Below are positions 7,930 to 15,915 of a DNA stretch of 64,000 nucleotides, one piece after another (position 1 is the stretch's first letter; each line of letters opens with the position of its first letter). The DNA comes from Rhodovulum kholense (GTDB lineage Bacteria; Pseudomonadota; Alphaproteobacteria; Rhodobacterales; Rhodobacteraceae), in NCBI RefSeq assembly GCF_003053725.1, contig NZ_QAYC01000002.1, positions 248,001 through 312,000 on the forward strand, given 5' to 3'. The notes beneath the pieces were generated by a model. It did not search any database, was not told the origin of the DNA, and was given only the letters and a program-made list of their open reading frames with translations. The translations under genes and the position numbers were made by a program.

Positions 7930-8769
7930 ATGAGCACCGACAGGACATTGCGCGACTTCGCCGAGCTGATCCGCTCGGGGTCTGTGGTGCCCGCCGACGC
8001 CTGGGCCAAGGGTCCGCTGAAGGTCGGCGTCGACCTCGGCACGGCGAACCTGGTGCTGGCCGTGCTCGATGCGTCGAACCGCCCGGTTGCGGGCATCACC
8101 CATCATTCGACGGTGGTCCGCGACGGCATCGTCGTCGACTATATCGGCGCGGTCAGCGCGGTGACCGCGATGAAGGCCGAGCTTGAAAAGCGGATCGGCC
8201 GGCCGCTGCTGAAAGCCGCAGCCGCGATCCCGCCCGGCGTCCATCCCGGCAGCACCAAGGCCATCGGCAATGTGGTCGAGGCCGCCGATTTCGAACTGGC
8301 CGAGATCGTCGACGAACCCGCCGCCGCGGCCCGCTTCCTGGGCGTCTCGGACGGGGCGGTGGTCGATGTCGGCGGCGGCACCACCGGCATCAGCGTGCTG
8401 AAGGACGGCAAGGTTCTCGCCTCCTTCGACGAGGCCACCGGCGGCACCCACATGACCCTGGTCCTGGCCGGGGCGCGCGGCCTGCCCTTCGACGAGGCCG
8501 AGGCCGAAAAGCTCGATCCCGCGAATGAACGCATGGTTTTCGCGGTCGTCCGCCCGGTGGTCGAGAAGATGGCCAGCATCGTCGAACGCTTCCTGCAGGC
8601 CCATCCCGATGTGGACACGGTCCATGTGGTGGGCGGCGCCTGCACCTTCAGCGAGTTCGAAGGCGTCTTCGCCAAGCAGACCGGCCGCCGGATCGTCAAA
8701 CCGGCCGAGCCTTTGCTGGTGACCCCGCTCGGCATTGCCATGTTCCCGCAGGTGACAGGAGACAAGTGA
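7930..8769 (+). CDS. EutJ-like actin/Hsp70-fold ATPase
   Basis: This 279-residue protein belongs to the EutJ family of actin/DnaK-fold ATPases found in many BMC loci. The phosphate-binding loops are visible as VGVDLGTANLVLAV near residue 36 and VVDVGGGTTGISVLKDG near residue 144. EutJ is presumed to be a chaperone or cargo-assembly factor; its exact job is not established in the family. A GGAGAGAG ribosome site precedes ATG 7930, and the next gene's ATG overlaps the stop codon, indicating translational coupling. Confidence 0.82.
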   Translation: MSTDRTLRDFAELIRSGSVVPADAWAKGPLKVGVDLGTANLVLAVLDASNRPVAGITHHSTVVRDGIVVDYIGAVSAVTAMKAELEKRIGRPLLKAAAAIPPGVHPGSTKAIGNVVEAADFELAEIVDEPAAAARFLGVSDGAVVDVGGGTTGISVLKDGKVLASFDEATGGTHMTLVLAGARGLPFDEAEAEKLDPANERMVFAVVRPVVEKMASIVERFLQAHPDVDTVHVVGGACTFSEFEGVFAKQTGRRIVKPAEPLLVTPLGIAMFPQVTGDK

Positions 8770-9560
8770 TGGACCGCTCCGCGCTCGACACCCTTCTGAA
8801 CCGGGCCCTGCTGGACCTTCTGTCGGACCGCATCGTCGCCCGGCTGAAGGCGCGCGAACGCTCGGCGCTCCTGCTCTTTTCGGGCACCGATCTGGGGCTC
8901 GATCCGGCGCTGAAATCGCTGTCGAAACTGACCGATGCGGGCTGGAGCTTCGAGATCCGCCGCACCCCCGACGCGGCCGGGCTTCTGACCCCGGAACGGC
9001 TGCGGCTGCTGGGCGGCGCGCGGGCGATCCCGCCGATGGCGGCGCCCGGGGAAACCGATATCGACGGCGCGCTGAGCCGCAACGGCCTGGTGGTGGTGCC
9101 CGCGCTCAGCGTGGCGCTGGCCGCGCGCGCCTCGCTCGGCATGGCCGAGGACGAGGTCTCGTCGCTGCTGACCGGCGCGCTCGAACGCGGCCGCCGGGTG
9201 GTGGTGGCGCGCGACGGCGTCTGCCCCGCGGGCCGCGAGCGCAACGCACGCGGGCTGACCGGAAACGAGGCCTTCCGCGAGATGCTGGCCGGACATCTGG
9301 TCCGCCTGCAAAGCTATGGGGTCGAACTGGCCTGGGCCGCGAAGCTGGGCGATGCCATCGCGTCCCCGCGGCCGGGCGACCGGGGGCCGGGCCCGGGCCG
9401 GAGGACTGCGACACCCTCCGTGCCCGGGTCGCGGGTCTTCGGCCGGAGCGAGGCCCAGACGCTGGACTCGGCCGAATTGCGGATCGGGTCGGACGTGCTG
9501 ATCACGCCGCTGGCGGCGGAAGAATTGCGGGCCCGGCACGTCCGGGTCGTGCGAGTGTAA
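8769..9560 (+). CDS. BMC-associated flavoprotein-like protein
   Basis: This 263-residue protein resembles the flavoprotein fold of the Dfp/dipicolinate-synthase-B type. Segments LVVVPALSVALAARASLGM (about 110-128) and GRRVVVARDGVCP fit the FMN-binding core. Its C-terminal part (about 225-263), LRIGSDVLITPLAAEELR, recalls the tail of PduM and related BMC proteins. The region between these (about 198-225) is Gly/Pro/Arg-rich and probably a flexible linker. The residues needed for FMN binding cannot be confirmed by eye. ATG 8769 overlaps the eutJ-like stop by one base. Role unknown: it could be an electron carrier or a structural adaptor. Confidence 0.6.
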   Translation: MDRSALDTLLNRALLDLLSDRIVARLKARERSALLLFSGTDLGLDPALKSLSKLTDAGWSFEIRRTPDAAGLLTPERLRLLGGARAIPPMAAPGETDIDGALSRNGLVVVPALSVALAARASLGMAEDEVSSLLTGALERGRRVVVARDGVCPAGRERNARGLTGNEAFREMLAGHLVRLQSYGVELAWAAKLGDAIASPRPGDRGPGPGRRTATPSVPGSRVFGRSEAQTLDSAELRIGSDVLITPLAAEELRARHVRVVRV

Positions 9561-9571
9561 GGAGAAGGGCG

Positions 9572-9838
9572 ATGCATCTGGGACGCGTGATCGGAACCGT
9601 CGTCTCGACCAGCAAGGACCCAAGCCTTGTGGGCTCCAAGCTGCTGATCGTGGCGCGGCTTTCCCCGCAGCTGGACCCGACCGGGTTCACCGAAATCGCC
9701 GTCGACACGGTCGGCGCGGGCTATGGCGAGACGGTGATCGTCTCGAAGGGCAGCGGCGCGCGCATGGCGGGCACGCTGGGCAAGTCGGTCTCGGATGCCT
9801 CGATCGTCGGCATCGTAGACACCGTCGAGACCCATTGA
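9572..9838 (+). CDS. BMC-P pentameric vertex protein (EutN/CcmL/PduN family)
   Basis: An 88-residue EutN/CcmL-domain protein beginning MHLGRVIGTVVSTSKDPSL, the standard N-terminus of vertex pentamers, with the conserved core DTVGAGYGETVIVSKGS. It should cap the twelve vertices of the polyhedral shell. It is the only pentamer gene in the locus, consistent with a single compartment type. An AAGGAGAAGG ribosome site precedes ATG 9572. Length and motif order are normal for the family. Confidence 0.92.
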   Translation: MHLGRVIGTVVSTSKDPSLVGSKLLIVARLSPQLDPTGFTEIAVDTVGAGYGETVIVSKGSGARMAGTLGKSVSDASIVGIVDTVETH

Positions 9839-9851
9839 GGGAGACCCGGAC

Positions 9852-10334
9852 ATGCACTGCGATATCGACGCCCAACTGATCGAACGGCTGGTCACGGCCG
9901 CGCTGGAACGGCGCGCCCTGCCCGCCGCCCCGACCCCGTCGCTGACCCTGGCCGAGGCCGAGGCCATCGCGGCCCGCGCGCAGGCCGCCTCGGCGGCAAT
10001 GGGCGTGCCGATGGTGATCGCGGTGGCCGACGCGACCGGCGCCCAGATCCTGTTTCACCGGATGGAGGGCAGCCTGCCCGCCAGCGCGACGCTGGCCCCC
10101 GGCAAAGCCTGGACCGCCGCCGCGTTTCGCATGGGCACCGACGAGCTGGGCCGGCAGGCCCAGCCGGGCGGGATGCTCTTCGGGGTCGAAAGCACCCATG
10201 ACGGCCGCGTCGTGGCCTTCGGCGGCGGGCTTCCGGTCCGCCGCGACGGCACCGTGATCGGCGCCGTCGGGATCAGCGGCGGCACCGTCGACGAGGACAT
10301 GGCCATCGCGCGCCAGGCCCTGAACGGAATTTGA
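9852..10334 (+). CDS. GlcG/PduO-C-like protein with encapsulation peptide
   Basis: This 160-residue protein is a GlcG/HbpS (DUF336, PduO C-terminal) domain protein, recognised by LTLAEAEAIAARAQAAS and the glycine-rich end VIGAVGISGGTVDEDMAIA. Related domains bind haem or cobalamin-like ligands in some proteins; whether this one does is unknown. Residues 3-19 (DIDAQLIERLVTAALER) are an encapsulation-peptide-like amphipathic helix, followed by a Pro/Ala linker, so it is probably luminal cargo. No cobalamin adenosyltransferase domain is present, in keeping with a B12-free dehydratase. Confidence 0.75.
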   Translation: MHCDIDAQLIERLVTAALERRALPAAPTPSLTLAEAEAIAARAQAASAAMGVPMVIAVADATGAQILFHRMEGSLPASATLAPGKAWTAAAFRMGTDELGRQAQPGGMLFGVESTHDGRVVAFGGGLPVRRDGTVIGAVGISGGTVDEDMAIARQALNGI

Positions 10335-10371
10335 ACGGATTGGGGCGCGGCCCCGAAGAAGGAGCGGAAAG

Positions 10372-12057
10372 ATGAACGACAAGGATATCAGCGACGCCGT
10401 GGCCCAGGTGCTCAGCGGTTATGGCAGCGCGGCGGCCGACACCGGCGCCGGCGCGCCTCCGGCCAATCCGAAGAGCGGTCAGCCCATGTCCGACCTCGTG
10501 GCGCAGATCCTGGCCGAAACCGGCTCGTCTCCGGCGGCCGGCGACGCGGCGCAACCCGCCTACGTGCCCGGCTCGAAACGCTGCTGCTGGTCCAAGGCGC
10601 ATCCCTCGGACGATCCGCTGGACGATATCGTCAACGGGCTGGTCGCGCATGCGCTGGGCGACAAGCAACCCTGCACCGTCTGCCCGCATTCGGCCAGCTC
10701 GGAAGAGGTCGCCGTGTCCGACGACGAGGCCACCACCCTTGGCGACGGCGTCTTCGCGTCCATGGACGAGGCCGTCGCGGCGGCCGAACTGGCCCAGCGG
10801 CAGTACCTGTTCTGCACCATGGCCGCGCGCAAGCGCTTCACCGACGGCATCCGCGAGGTGATCCTGTCGAACGGCACGCTCGAGCGGATCTCGCACATGG
10901 CGGCCAACGATACCGGCATGGGCAATGCCGCCCACAAGATCATCAAGAACCGGCTGGCCTGCGAAAAGACCCCGGGCATCGAGGATCTGACGACCGACGC
11001 TCTCAGCGGCGACGAGGGGCTGACGCTGGTCGAATATTCGCCCTTCGGCGTGATCGGCGCGATCTGCCCGACCACCAACCCGACCGAGACGATCATCTGC
11101 AACGCGATCGGCATGCTGGCCGCGGGCAACGCCGCCGTCTTCAGCCCCCACCCGCGCGCCAAGAAGGTCTCGCTTCTGGTGGTCAAGCTGATCAACCGCA
11201 AGCTGGCCACGCTGGGCGCGCCCGCGAACCTCGTGGTGACGGTGCAGGAGCCCTCGATCGACAACACCAACGCGATGATGAACCATCCCAAAGTGCGGAT
11301 GCTGGTCGCGACCGGCGGCCCGGGCATCGTCAAGACGGTGATGTCGACCGGCAAGAAAGCCATCGGCGCGGGCGCGGGCAACCCGCCGGTCGTGGTCGAC
11401 GAGACCGCCGACATCGAGAAGGCCGCACGCGACATCGTCAACGGCTGCAGCTTCGACAACAACCTGCCCTGCATCGCCGAGAAAGAGCTGATCGCGGTCA
11501 ACCAGATCGCCGACTACCTGATCGCGGAAATGCAGAAATGCGGCGCCTACCTGATCAAGGACCCGGCGCTGGTGAAAAAGCTCGAGGCGCTGGTCATCAA
11601 CGACAAGGGCGGTCCGCAGACCTCCTGCGTCGGCAAGAGCGCGACCTACCTGCTCGACAAGATCGGTGTGAAGGCGGGCAATGACGTCAAGATCATCCTG
11701 ATCGAGACCGACAAGGACCATGTCTTCGTGCAGGAAGAGCTGATGATGCCGATCCTGCCGCTGGTCCGCGCGCCCGGCGTCGACGATGCCATCGACCTGG
11801 CGGTCGAGCTGGAACACGGCAACCGCCACACCGCGATGATGCACTCGACCAACGTGCGCAAGCTGACCAAGATGGCGAAGCTCATCCAGACCACGATCTT
11901 CGTCAAGAACGGCCCGTCCTATGCGGGGCTCGGCGTCGGCGGCGAGGGCTACACGACCTTCACCATCGCGGGACCGACCGGCGAGGGTCTGACCTCGGCC
12001 AAGTCCTTCGCCCGCAAGCGCAAATGCGTGATGGTCGAGGCGCTGAACGTCCGCTGA
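10372..12057 (+). CDS. pduP: CoA-acylating aldehyde dehydrogenase PduP with extended N-terminus
   Basis: This 561-residue enzyme oxidises the BMC aldehyde to acyl-CoA with NAD. The catalytic domain has the signature FDNNLPCIAEKE with nucleophile Cys367. It is about 100 residues longer than Salmonella PduP (462, from memory). The extension holds three encapsulation-peptide-like helices: ISDAVAQVLSGYG (6-18), MSDLVAQILAETG (39-51) and DDIVNGLVAHALG (about 84-96). Between and after the last two lie four cysteines, Cys71-Cys72 and Cys101-x-x-Cys104, which could bind a metal or Fe-S cluster (inference). The repeated targeting helices could make this enzyme a cross-linker of cargo. An AAGGAGCGG ribosome site precedes ATG 10372. 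Confidence 0.9.
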   Translation: MNDKDISDAVAQVLSGYGSAAADTGAGAPPANPKSGQPMSDLVAQILAETGSSPAAGDAAQPAYVPGSKRCCWSKAHPSDDPLDDIVNGLVAHALGDKQPCTVCPHSASSEEVAVSDDEATTLGDGVFASMDEAVAAAELAQRQYLFCTMAARKRFTDGIREVILSNGTLERISHMAANDTGMGNAAHKIIKNRLACEKTPGIEDLTTDALSGDEGLTLVEYSPFGVIGAICPTTNPTETIICNAIGMLAAGNAAVFSPHPRAKKVSLLVVKLINRKLATLGAPANLVVTVQEPSIDNTNAMMNHPKVRMLVATGGPGIVKTVMSTGKKAIGAGAGNPPVVVDETADIEKAARDIVNGCSFDNNLPCIAEKELIAVNQIADYLIAEMQKCGAYLIKDPALVKKLEALVINDKGGPQTSCVGKSATYLLDKIGVKAGNDVKIILIETDKDHVFVQEELMMPILPLVRAPGVDDAIDLAVELEHGNRHTAMMHSTNVRKLTKMAKLIQTTIFVKNGPSYAGLGVGGEGYTTFTIAGPTGEGLTSAKSFARKRKCVMVEALNVR

Positions 12058-12106
12058 GGCGGGCGTCGGCAGAAACTTGAAGCAAGAGATCAGGGGATAC
12101 GGGACC

Positions 12107-12409
12107 ATGAACACGAGGATCATCAACGCGCCGCAGGAAAATATCCTGGACATGCTCACCCGGCGCATCGCCCCGCATACCCGGAAATGGATCGAGGCGA
12201 ATCCGATCTCGGCGATCGGGTTCGTCCAGACCAGCGTCCCCGATCTCTTCTTCTTCGCTGACGTGGCCGGCAAGGCGGCCAACGTCTACACGGTCGAGCT
12301 TTTCGGGTCCTGCCCCCAGACCACCACGACGCTGGCGGTGATGGGCGAGACCTCGGCCGTGCGGGCGGCGATGGCGGCAATCGAGGCGGCGCAGAGCCCC
12401 GCCTTCTGA
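12107..12409 (+). CDS. Circularly permuted BMC-H shell protein (PduU/EutS-like)
   Basis: This 100-residue protein aligns by eye with PduU and EutS. An N-terminal strand and helix (IINAPQENILDML) precede the permuted BMC core with ANPISAIGFVQTSVPDLFFF and DVAGKAANVYTVELFGSC. PduU-type hexamers carry a small beta-barrel over the pore. The aromatic-rich segment PDLFFFADV is less usual. ATG 12107 is chosen over the upstream TTG 12077 because the N-terminus then matches the family, though spacing to AGGGG (12091-12095) is long. It sits between the aldehyde dehydrogenase and the activase genes. Confidence 0.75.
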   Translation: MNTRIINAPQENILDMLTRRIAPHTRKWIEANPISAIGFVQTSVPDLFFFADVAGKAANVYTVELFGSCPQTTTTLAVMGETSAVRAAMAAIEAAQSPAF

Positions 12410-12456
12410 CCAGCCGCTCAGCCTGTGGCGGCAAGACAAACGGAAGGGACAAAGAG

Positions 12457-13374
12457 ATGTCCGACATCGATTTCGACAAAGAAGGCACGGTCTTCGACAT
12501 CCAGCGCTATTCGATCCATGACGGCCCGGGCGTGCGCACCATCGTGTTTCTCAAGGGCTGCCCGCTGCGCTGCCGCTGGTGCTCGAACCCCGAAAGCCAG
12601 AACCCGGAGCCGGAACTGTTCTTCCGCGCCTCCAGCTGCATCAAGTGCGGCCAGTGCATCCCGGTCTGTCCGACCCAGGCGCTGGCGGTCACGAATCCGG
12701 GGTTCGTCGATCGGCAGAAATGCGTGAAATGCGGCACCTGCGCCGGGGTCTGCCCGACCCAGGCGCTGACCATCTCGGGCAAGAAGATGACGGTGGCCCA
12801 GGTCATGCAGGAACTGCGCAAGGACGCGATCCATTATCGCCGCTCGGGCGGCGGCGTGACGCTGTCGGGCGGCGAGCCGCTCTTCCAGCACGACTTCGCC
12901 AAGCAGCTTCTGATGGCCTGCCATGAACAGGGCTGGAACACCGCGATGGAGACCACGGGCTACACCACCCGCGAGATCGTGCGCGACGTGATCCCCCATG
13001 TCGACCATGTGCTGCTGGACATGAAGGCGGTCGATCCCGACGTGCATGTCGCCAATACCGGCGTCGACAACCGCATCATCCTGGAAAACGCCCTTTGCAT
13101 GGCATCGCTGACCCATACGGTGGTCCGCGTGCCGGTGGTTCCGGGCGTCAACGACACCGTCGAGGCGGCGCAGGCCGTGGCCCGTTTCGCCAGGCTGATG
13201 CCCGGCGTCGATACCGTGCACCTGCTGCCCTATCACACCTATGGCGAGAACAAGTACGCCCTGCTCGGGCGGGCCTATCCGATGGGCGACACCCCCAACA
13301 TCAAACCCGAGGATGTCGGGCATCTGGTCGCGGCCATCGAGGATCTGGGACTGACCTGCGTGGTCGGGGGCTGA
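12457..13374 (+). CDS. Glycyl radical enzyme activase (radical SAM)
   Basis: This 305-residue enzyme should install the radical on Gly821 of the dehydratase encoded at 1298. The radical-SAM cluster motif CPLRCRWC gives Cys35, Cys39 and Cys42. An inserted ferredoxin domain has two CxxCxxCxxxC motifs, Cys61/64/67/71 and Cys89/92/95/99, as is usual for non-PFL activases. The SAM-binding GGE motif is seen in SGGEPLF. An AAGGGAC site precedes ATG 12457. The enzyme consumes SAM, which gives a rationale for the metK gene next to it. Confidence 0.93.
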   Translation: MSDIDFDKEGTVFDIQRYSIHDGPGVRTIVFLKGCPLRCRWCSNPESQNPEPELFFRASSCIKCGQCIPVCPTQALAVTNPGFVDRQKCVKCGTCAGVCPTQALTISGKKMTVAQVMQELRKDAIHYRRSGGGVTLSGGEPLFQHDFAKQLLMACHEQGWNTAMETTGYTTREIVRDVIPHVDHVLLDMKAVDPDVHVANTGVDNRIILENALCMASLTHTVVRVPVVPGVNDTVEAAQAVARFARLMPGVDTVHLLPYHTYGENKYALLGRAYPMGDTPNIKPEDVGHLVAAIEDLGLTCVVGG

Positions 13375-13411
13375 CCCCCGGCCGCGCGCCAAACCGAAGG
13401 AGGCGCCGGAC

Positions 13412-14554
13412 ATGTCGTATACAAGCTCTGAATCGGTCACCGAAGGCCACCCGGACAAGGTCTGCGACCAGATCTCCGACGCGATCCTCGATGCCTACCT
13501 GACCCGGGACCCGATGGCGCGCGTCGCCGCCGAGGTTCTGGCCTCGGGCAATACCCTGCACATCGCGGGCGAGATCACCTCGACCGCCCATGTCGACGTG
13601 TCCGCCGTGGCGCGCGGCGTGCTGCGCCGGATCGGCTATACCGATCCCGCGCTCGGCTTCGACGCCGAGGGCTGCTTCATCCTGACCGACCTGCACGAAC
13701 AGTCGCCCGACATCGCCATGGGCGTGTCGCGCGACGCCGAACTGGGCGCCGGCGATCAGGGCATCTTCTACGGCTTCGCCTGCGACGAGACCCCGGTTCT
13801 GATGCCCGCCGCCATCCATTATGCCCACCGCCTGACCGAGGCGCTGGCGCGGGTGCGCCATACCGGCCGGCTGCCCTGGCTGCGGCCCGACGGCAAGGCT
13901 CAGGTCACCTTCGAGAACGGCCCCGACGGCCGCCCGGCGGTGCTGCGCAGCCTCGTGCTGTCGGCCCAGCATGCGCCAGAGATCGAGCGCGAGGAGATGC
14001 TGCGCGGCCTGATCGAAGAGGTGATCGCGCCGGTAATGGGCCATTGGCTGCGGGCCGAGACGCGGGTGCTGATCAACCCGACGGGCCGCTTCGTGCTGGG
14101 CGGGCCCGCCGCCGATACCGGGCTGACCGGCCGCAAGCTGATGGTCGACACCTATGGCGGCATCGGCCGACATGGCGGCGGAGCCTTCTCGGGCAAGGAT
14201 TCGACCAAGGTCGACCGCACGGCCGCCTATATGTGCCGCTACATCGCAAAGAACGTCGTGGCGGCCGGGATCGCACAAAGTTGTGAAGTCTCGCTCGCAT
14301 TTGCGATAGGTCAGTTTCATCCCGAGATGGTCGGGATTACCTTACCTCGTGGGTGCGAGGTGACCCCGGACAGGCTCGAAAAAGCCGTCCGGGAGGTTTT
14401 TCCTCTGTCCGTGGCGGGCATGATCGACACCCTGCACCTGCGTCGGCCGATCTTCGAGAGAACGGCGGCCTACGGGCATTTCGGACGGGGCACAGAGGGG
14501 TTCCCATGGGAGCAGACGGATCGGACGGTCGCCTTGCAGAAGGCCTGCAACTGA
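13412..14554 (+). CDS. metK: S-adenosylmethionine synthetase in the BMC operon
   Basis: A full-length (380 residues) methionine adenosyltransferase making SAM from methionine and ATP. Motifs: TEGHPDKVCDQISDAILDAY near the N-terminus, GAGDQGIFYGFACDETP, the glycine-rich loop GGIGRHGGGAFSGKD, and DRTAAYMCRYIAKNVV. All expected catalytic segments are present. It follows the activase gene after 37 bp, with a GAAGGAGG ribosome site. A genome normally has a housekeeping metK, so this copy is probably dedicated to the SAM-consuming activase (inference; the rest of the genome is not visible). Its last 49 bp overlap the start of the sensor kinase gene. Confidence 0.92.
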   Translation: MSYTSSESVTEGHPDKVCDQISDAILDAYLTRDPMARVAAEVLASGNTLHIAGEITSTAHVDVSAVARGVLRRIGYTDPALGFDAEGCFILTDLHEQSPDIAMGVSRDAELGAGDQGIFYGFACDETPVLMPAAIHYAHRLTEALARVRHTGRLPWLRPDGKAQVTFENGPDGRPAVLRSLVLSAQHAPEIEREEMLRGLIEEVIAPVMGHWLRAETRVLINPTGRFVLGGPAADTGLTGRKLMVDTYGGIGRHGGGAFSGKDSTKVDRTAAYMCRYIAKNVVAAGIAQSCEVSLAFAIGQFHPEMVGITLPRGCEVTPDRLEKAVREVFPLSVAGMIDTLHLRRPIFERTAAYGHFGRGTEGFPWEQTDRTVALQKACN

Positions 14555-15888
14555 CATCCGAAGCGCCTCCAAATTCATACATCAAGAATACATCATTTCC
14601 ACGCGGCGGCAGCGAGACCGTCGAGGCCAAAGCCGCCCGCCGCCAGCGCCTTGCCGACCTCATGAGCGTCGACATGCTGCAGAAAGTGCAGGACAACTTC
14701 AGCGCGGCGGTGGGCGTGGCGATGGTGATCGTCGACCCCGAAGGCGAGCCGGTCACCCGGCCAAGCGGGTTCAGTTCCTTCTGCGACACCATCCGGCACC
14801 ATCCGAAATGGCGCGAGCGGTGCTATCACTGCGACGCGGTGGGCGGGCGCACGGCGCTGTCGACCGGCGATCCTTCGATCTACAAGTGCCATGCGGGCCT
14901 CGTCGACTTCGCCGCGCCGATCATCATGCGGGGCGAATATCTGGGCGCGGTGATCTGCGGCCAGGTCAAGATGCGGCCCGGCGAGATGGCGCCCGACCTG
15001 GTGGACCTGTCGGGCCTCTTCCCGGTCGAGGCGTCGTGGCGCGAGGACCCGCGCCTGATGGCGCTTTACCATGACATCGGCGAGATTTCCTACGGGCGGC
15101 TCCGCTCGGCGGCCTATTCGCTGTTCTACATCGCCTCGCATATCGTCGAGGAAAGCTATTCCAGCAGCGTCACCCAGGAGCTTTACGCCAAGAACCTGCG
15201 GCTGATGGAGGAATCCAAGCGCCGGGCCGAGCTGGAACGTTCGCTCCGCGAGGCGGAACTGCAGGCCCTGTCCTATCAGGTGAACCCGCATTTCCTGTTC
15301 AACGTGCTCAACACCATCGGCCGGCTCGCGCTGATCGAGGAGGCCTCGCAGACCGAAAACACGGTCCATGCCTTCGCCGACATGATGCGCTACATCCTCA
15401 AGAAAAGCGGCACCCAGTTCGTGCCGCTCGCGACCGAGGTCGATCACGTCAAGAACTACCTGTTCCTGCTGCGGCTGCGGCTGGGCGACCGCTTCACCTT
15501 CTCGATCGACCTGCCCGCCGATCTGGCCGAGGTGACCTGCCCCTTCATGGTGCTGCAGCCGATCGTGGAAAACTGCATGAACTACGCGATAGAACCCCGC
15601 GAAAGCGGCGGTCTGATCGACATCACGGCCTATCGGGATGGCCATGACGTGATCGTGGACGTCGTCGACAACGGCGATGGCATCCCGACCGAACGGCGGA
15701 TCGAGGTTCTGACCGGCGTCGCCGACCGTGGCGGACGCAAGAGCATCGGGCTGCACAACGTCGACAGCCGGATGCGGCACTATTTCGGCGACGGCCACGG
15801 GCTGGAGATCGTCAGCCCGTTCCGCGGTGGCCGCGGCACGCTGGTGCGGCTGCGCCTGCCCACCAATTTCGACGAGGCAGCGGTCTAG
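14506..15888 (+). CDS. PocR-domain LytS-type sensor histidine kinase
   Basis: This 460-residue protein has no obvious membrane segment. Residues about 55-220 form a PocR ligand-binding domain, with cysteines in RCYHCDAVGGR and YKCHAGLVDF. PocR is the sensor module of the propanediol regulator, so direct sensing of the diol or related metabolite is likely. A coiled segment (about 222-250) leads to the LytS/YehU-type kinase core with QVNPHFLFNVLN (phospho-acceptor His262), the N-box ENCMNYAIEP, and ATP lid VVDNGDGIP and SIGLHNVDSRM. ATG 14506, preceded by AGAGGGG, gives a 49-bp overlap with metK. ATG 14662 is an alternative. It pairs with the regulator at 15916. Confidence 0.85.
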   Translation: MGADGSDGRLAEGLQLTSEAPPNSYIKNTSFPRGGSETVEAKAARRQRLADLMSVDMLQKVQDNFSAAVGVAMVIVDPEGEPVTRPSGFSSFCDTIRHHPKWRERCYHCDAVGGRTALSTGDPSIYKCHAGLVDFAAPIIMRGEYLGAVICGQVKMRPGEMAPDLVDLSGLFPVEASWREDPRLMALYHDIGEISYGRLRSAAYSLFYIASHIVEESYSSSVTQELYAKNLRLMEESKRRAELERSLREAELQALSYQVNPHFLFNVLNTIGRLALIEEASQTENTVHAFADMMRYILKKSGTQFVPLATEVDHVKNYLFLLRLRLGDRFTFSIDLPADLAEVTCPFMVLQPIVENCMNYAIEPRESGGLIDITAYRDGHDVIVDVVDNGDGIPTERRIEVLTGVADRGGRKSIGLHNVDSRMRHYFGDGHGLEIVSPFRGGRGTLVRLRLPTNFDEAAV

Positions 15889-15915
15889 GCCCCGGAACGA
15901 CAAGGAAGCGAGAAG

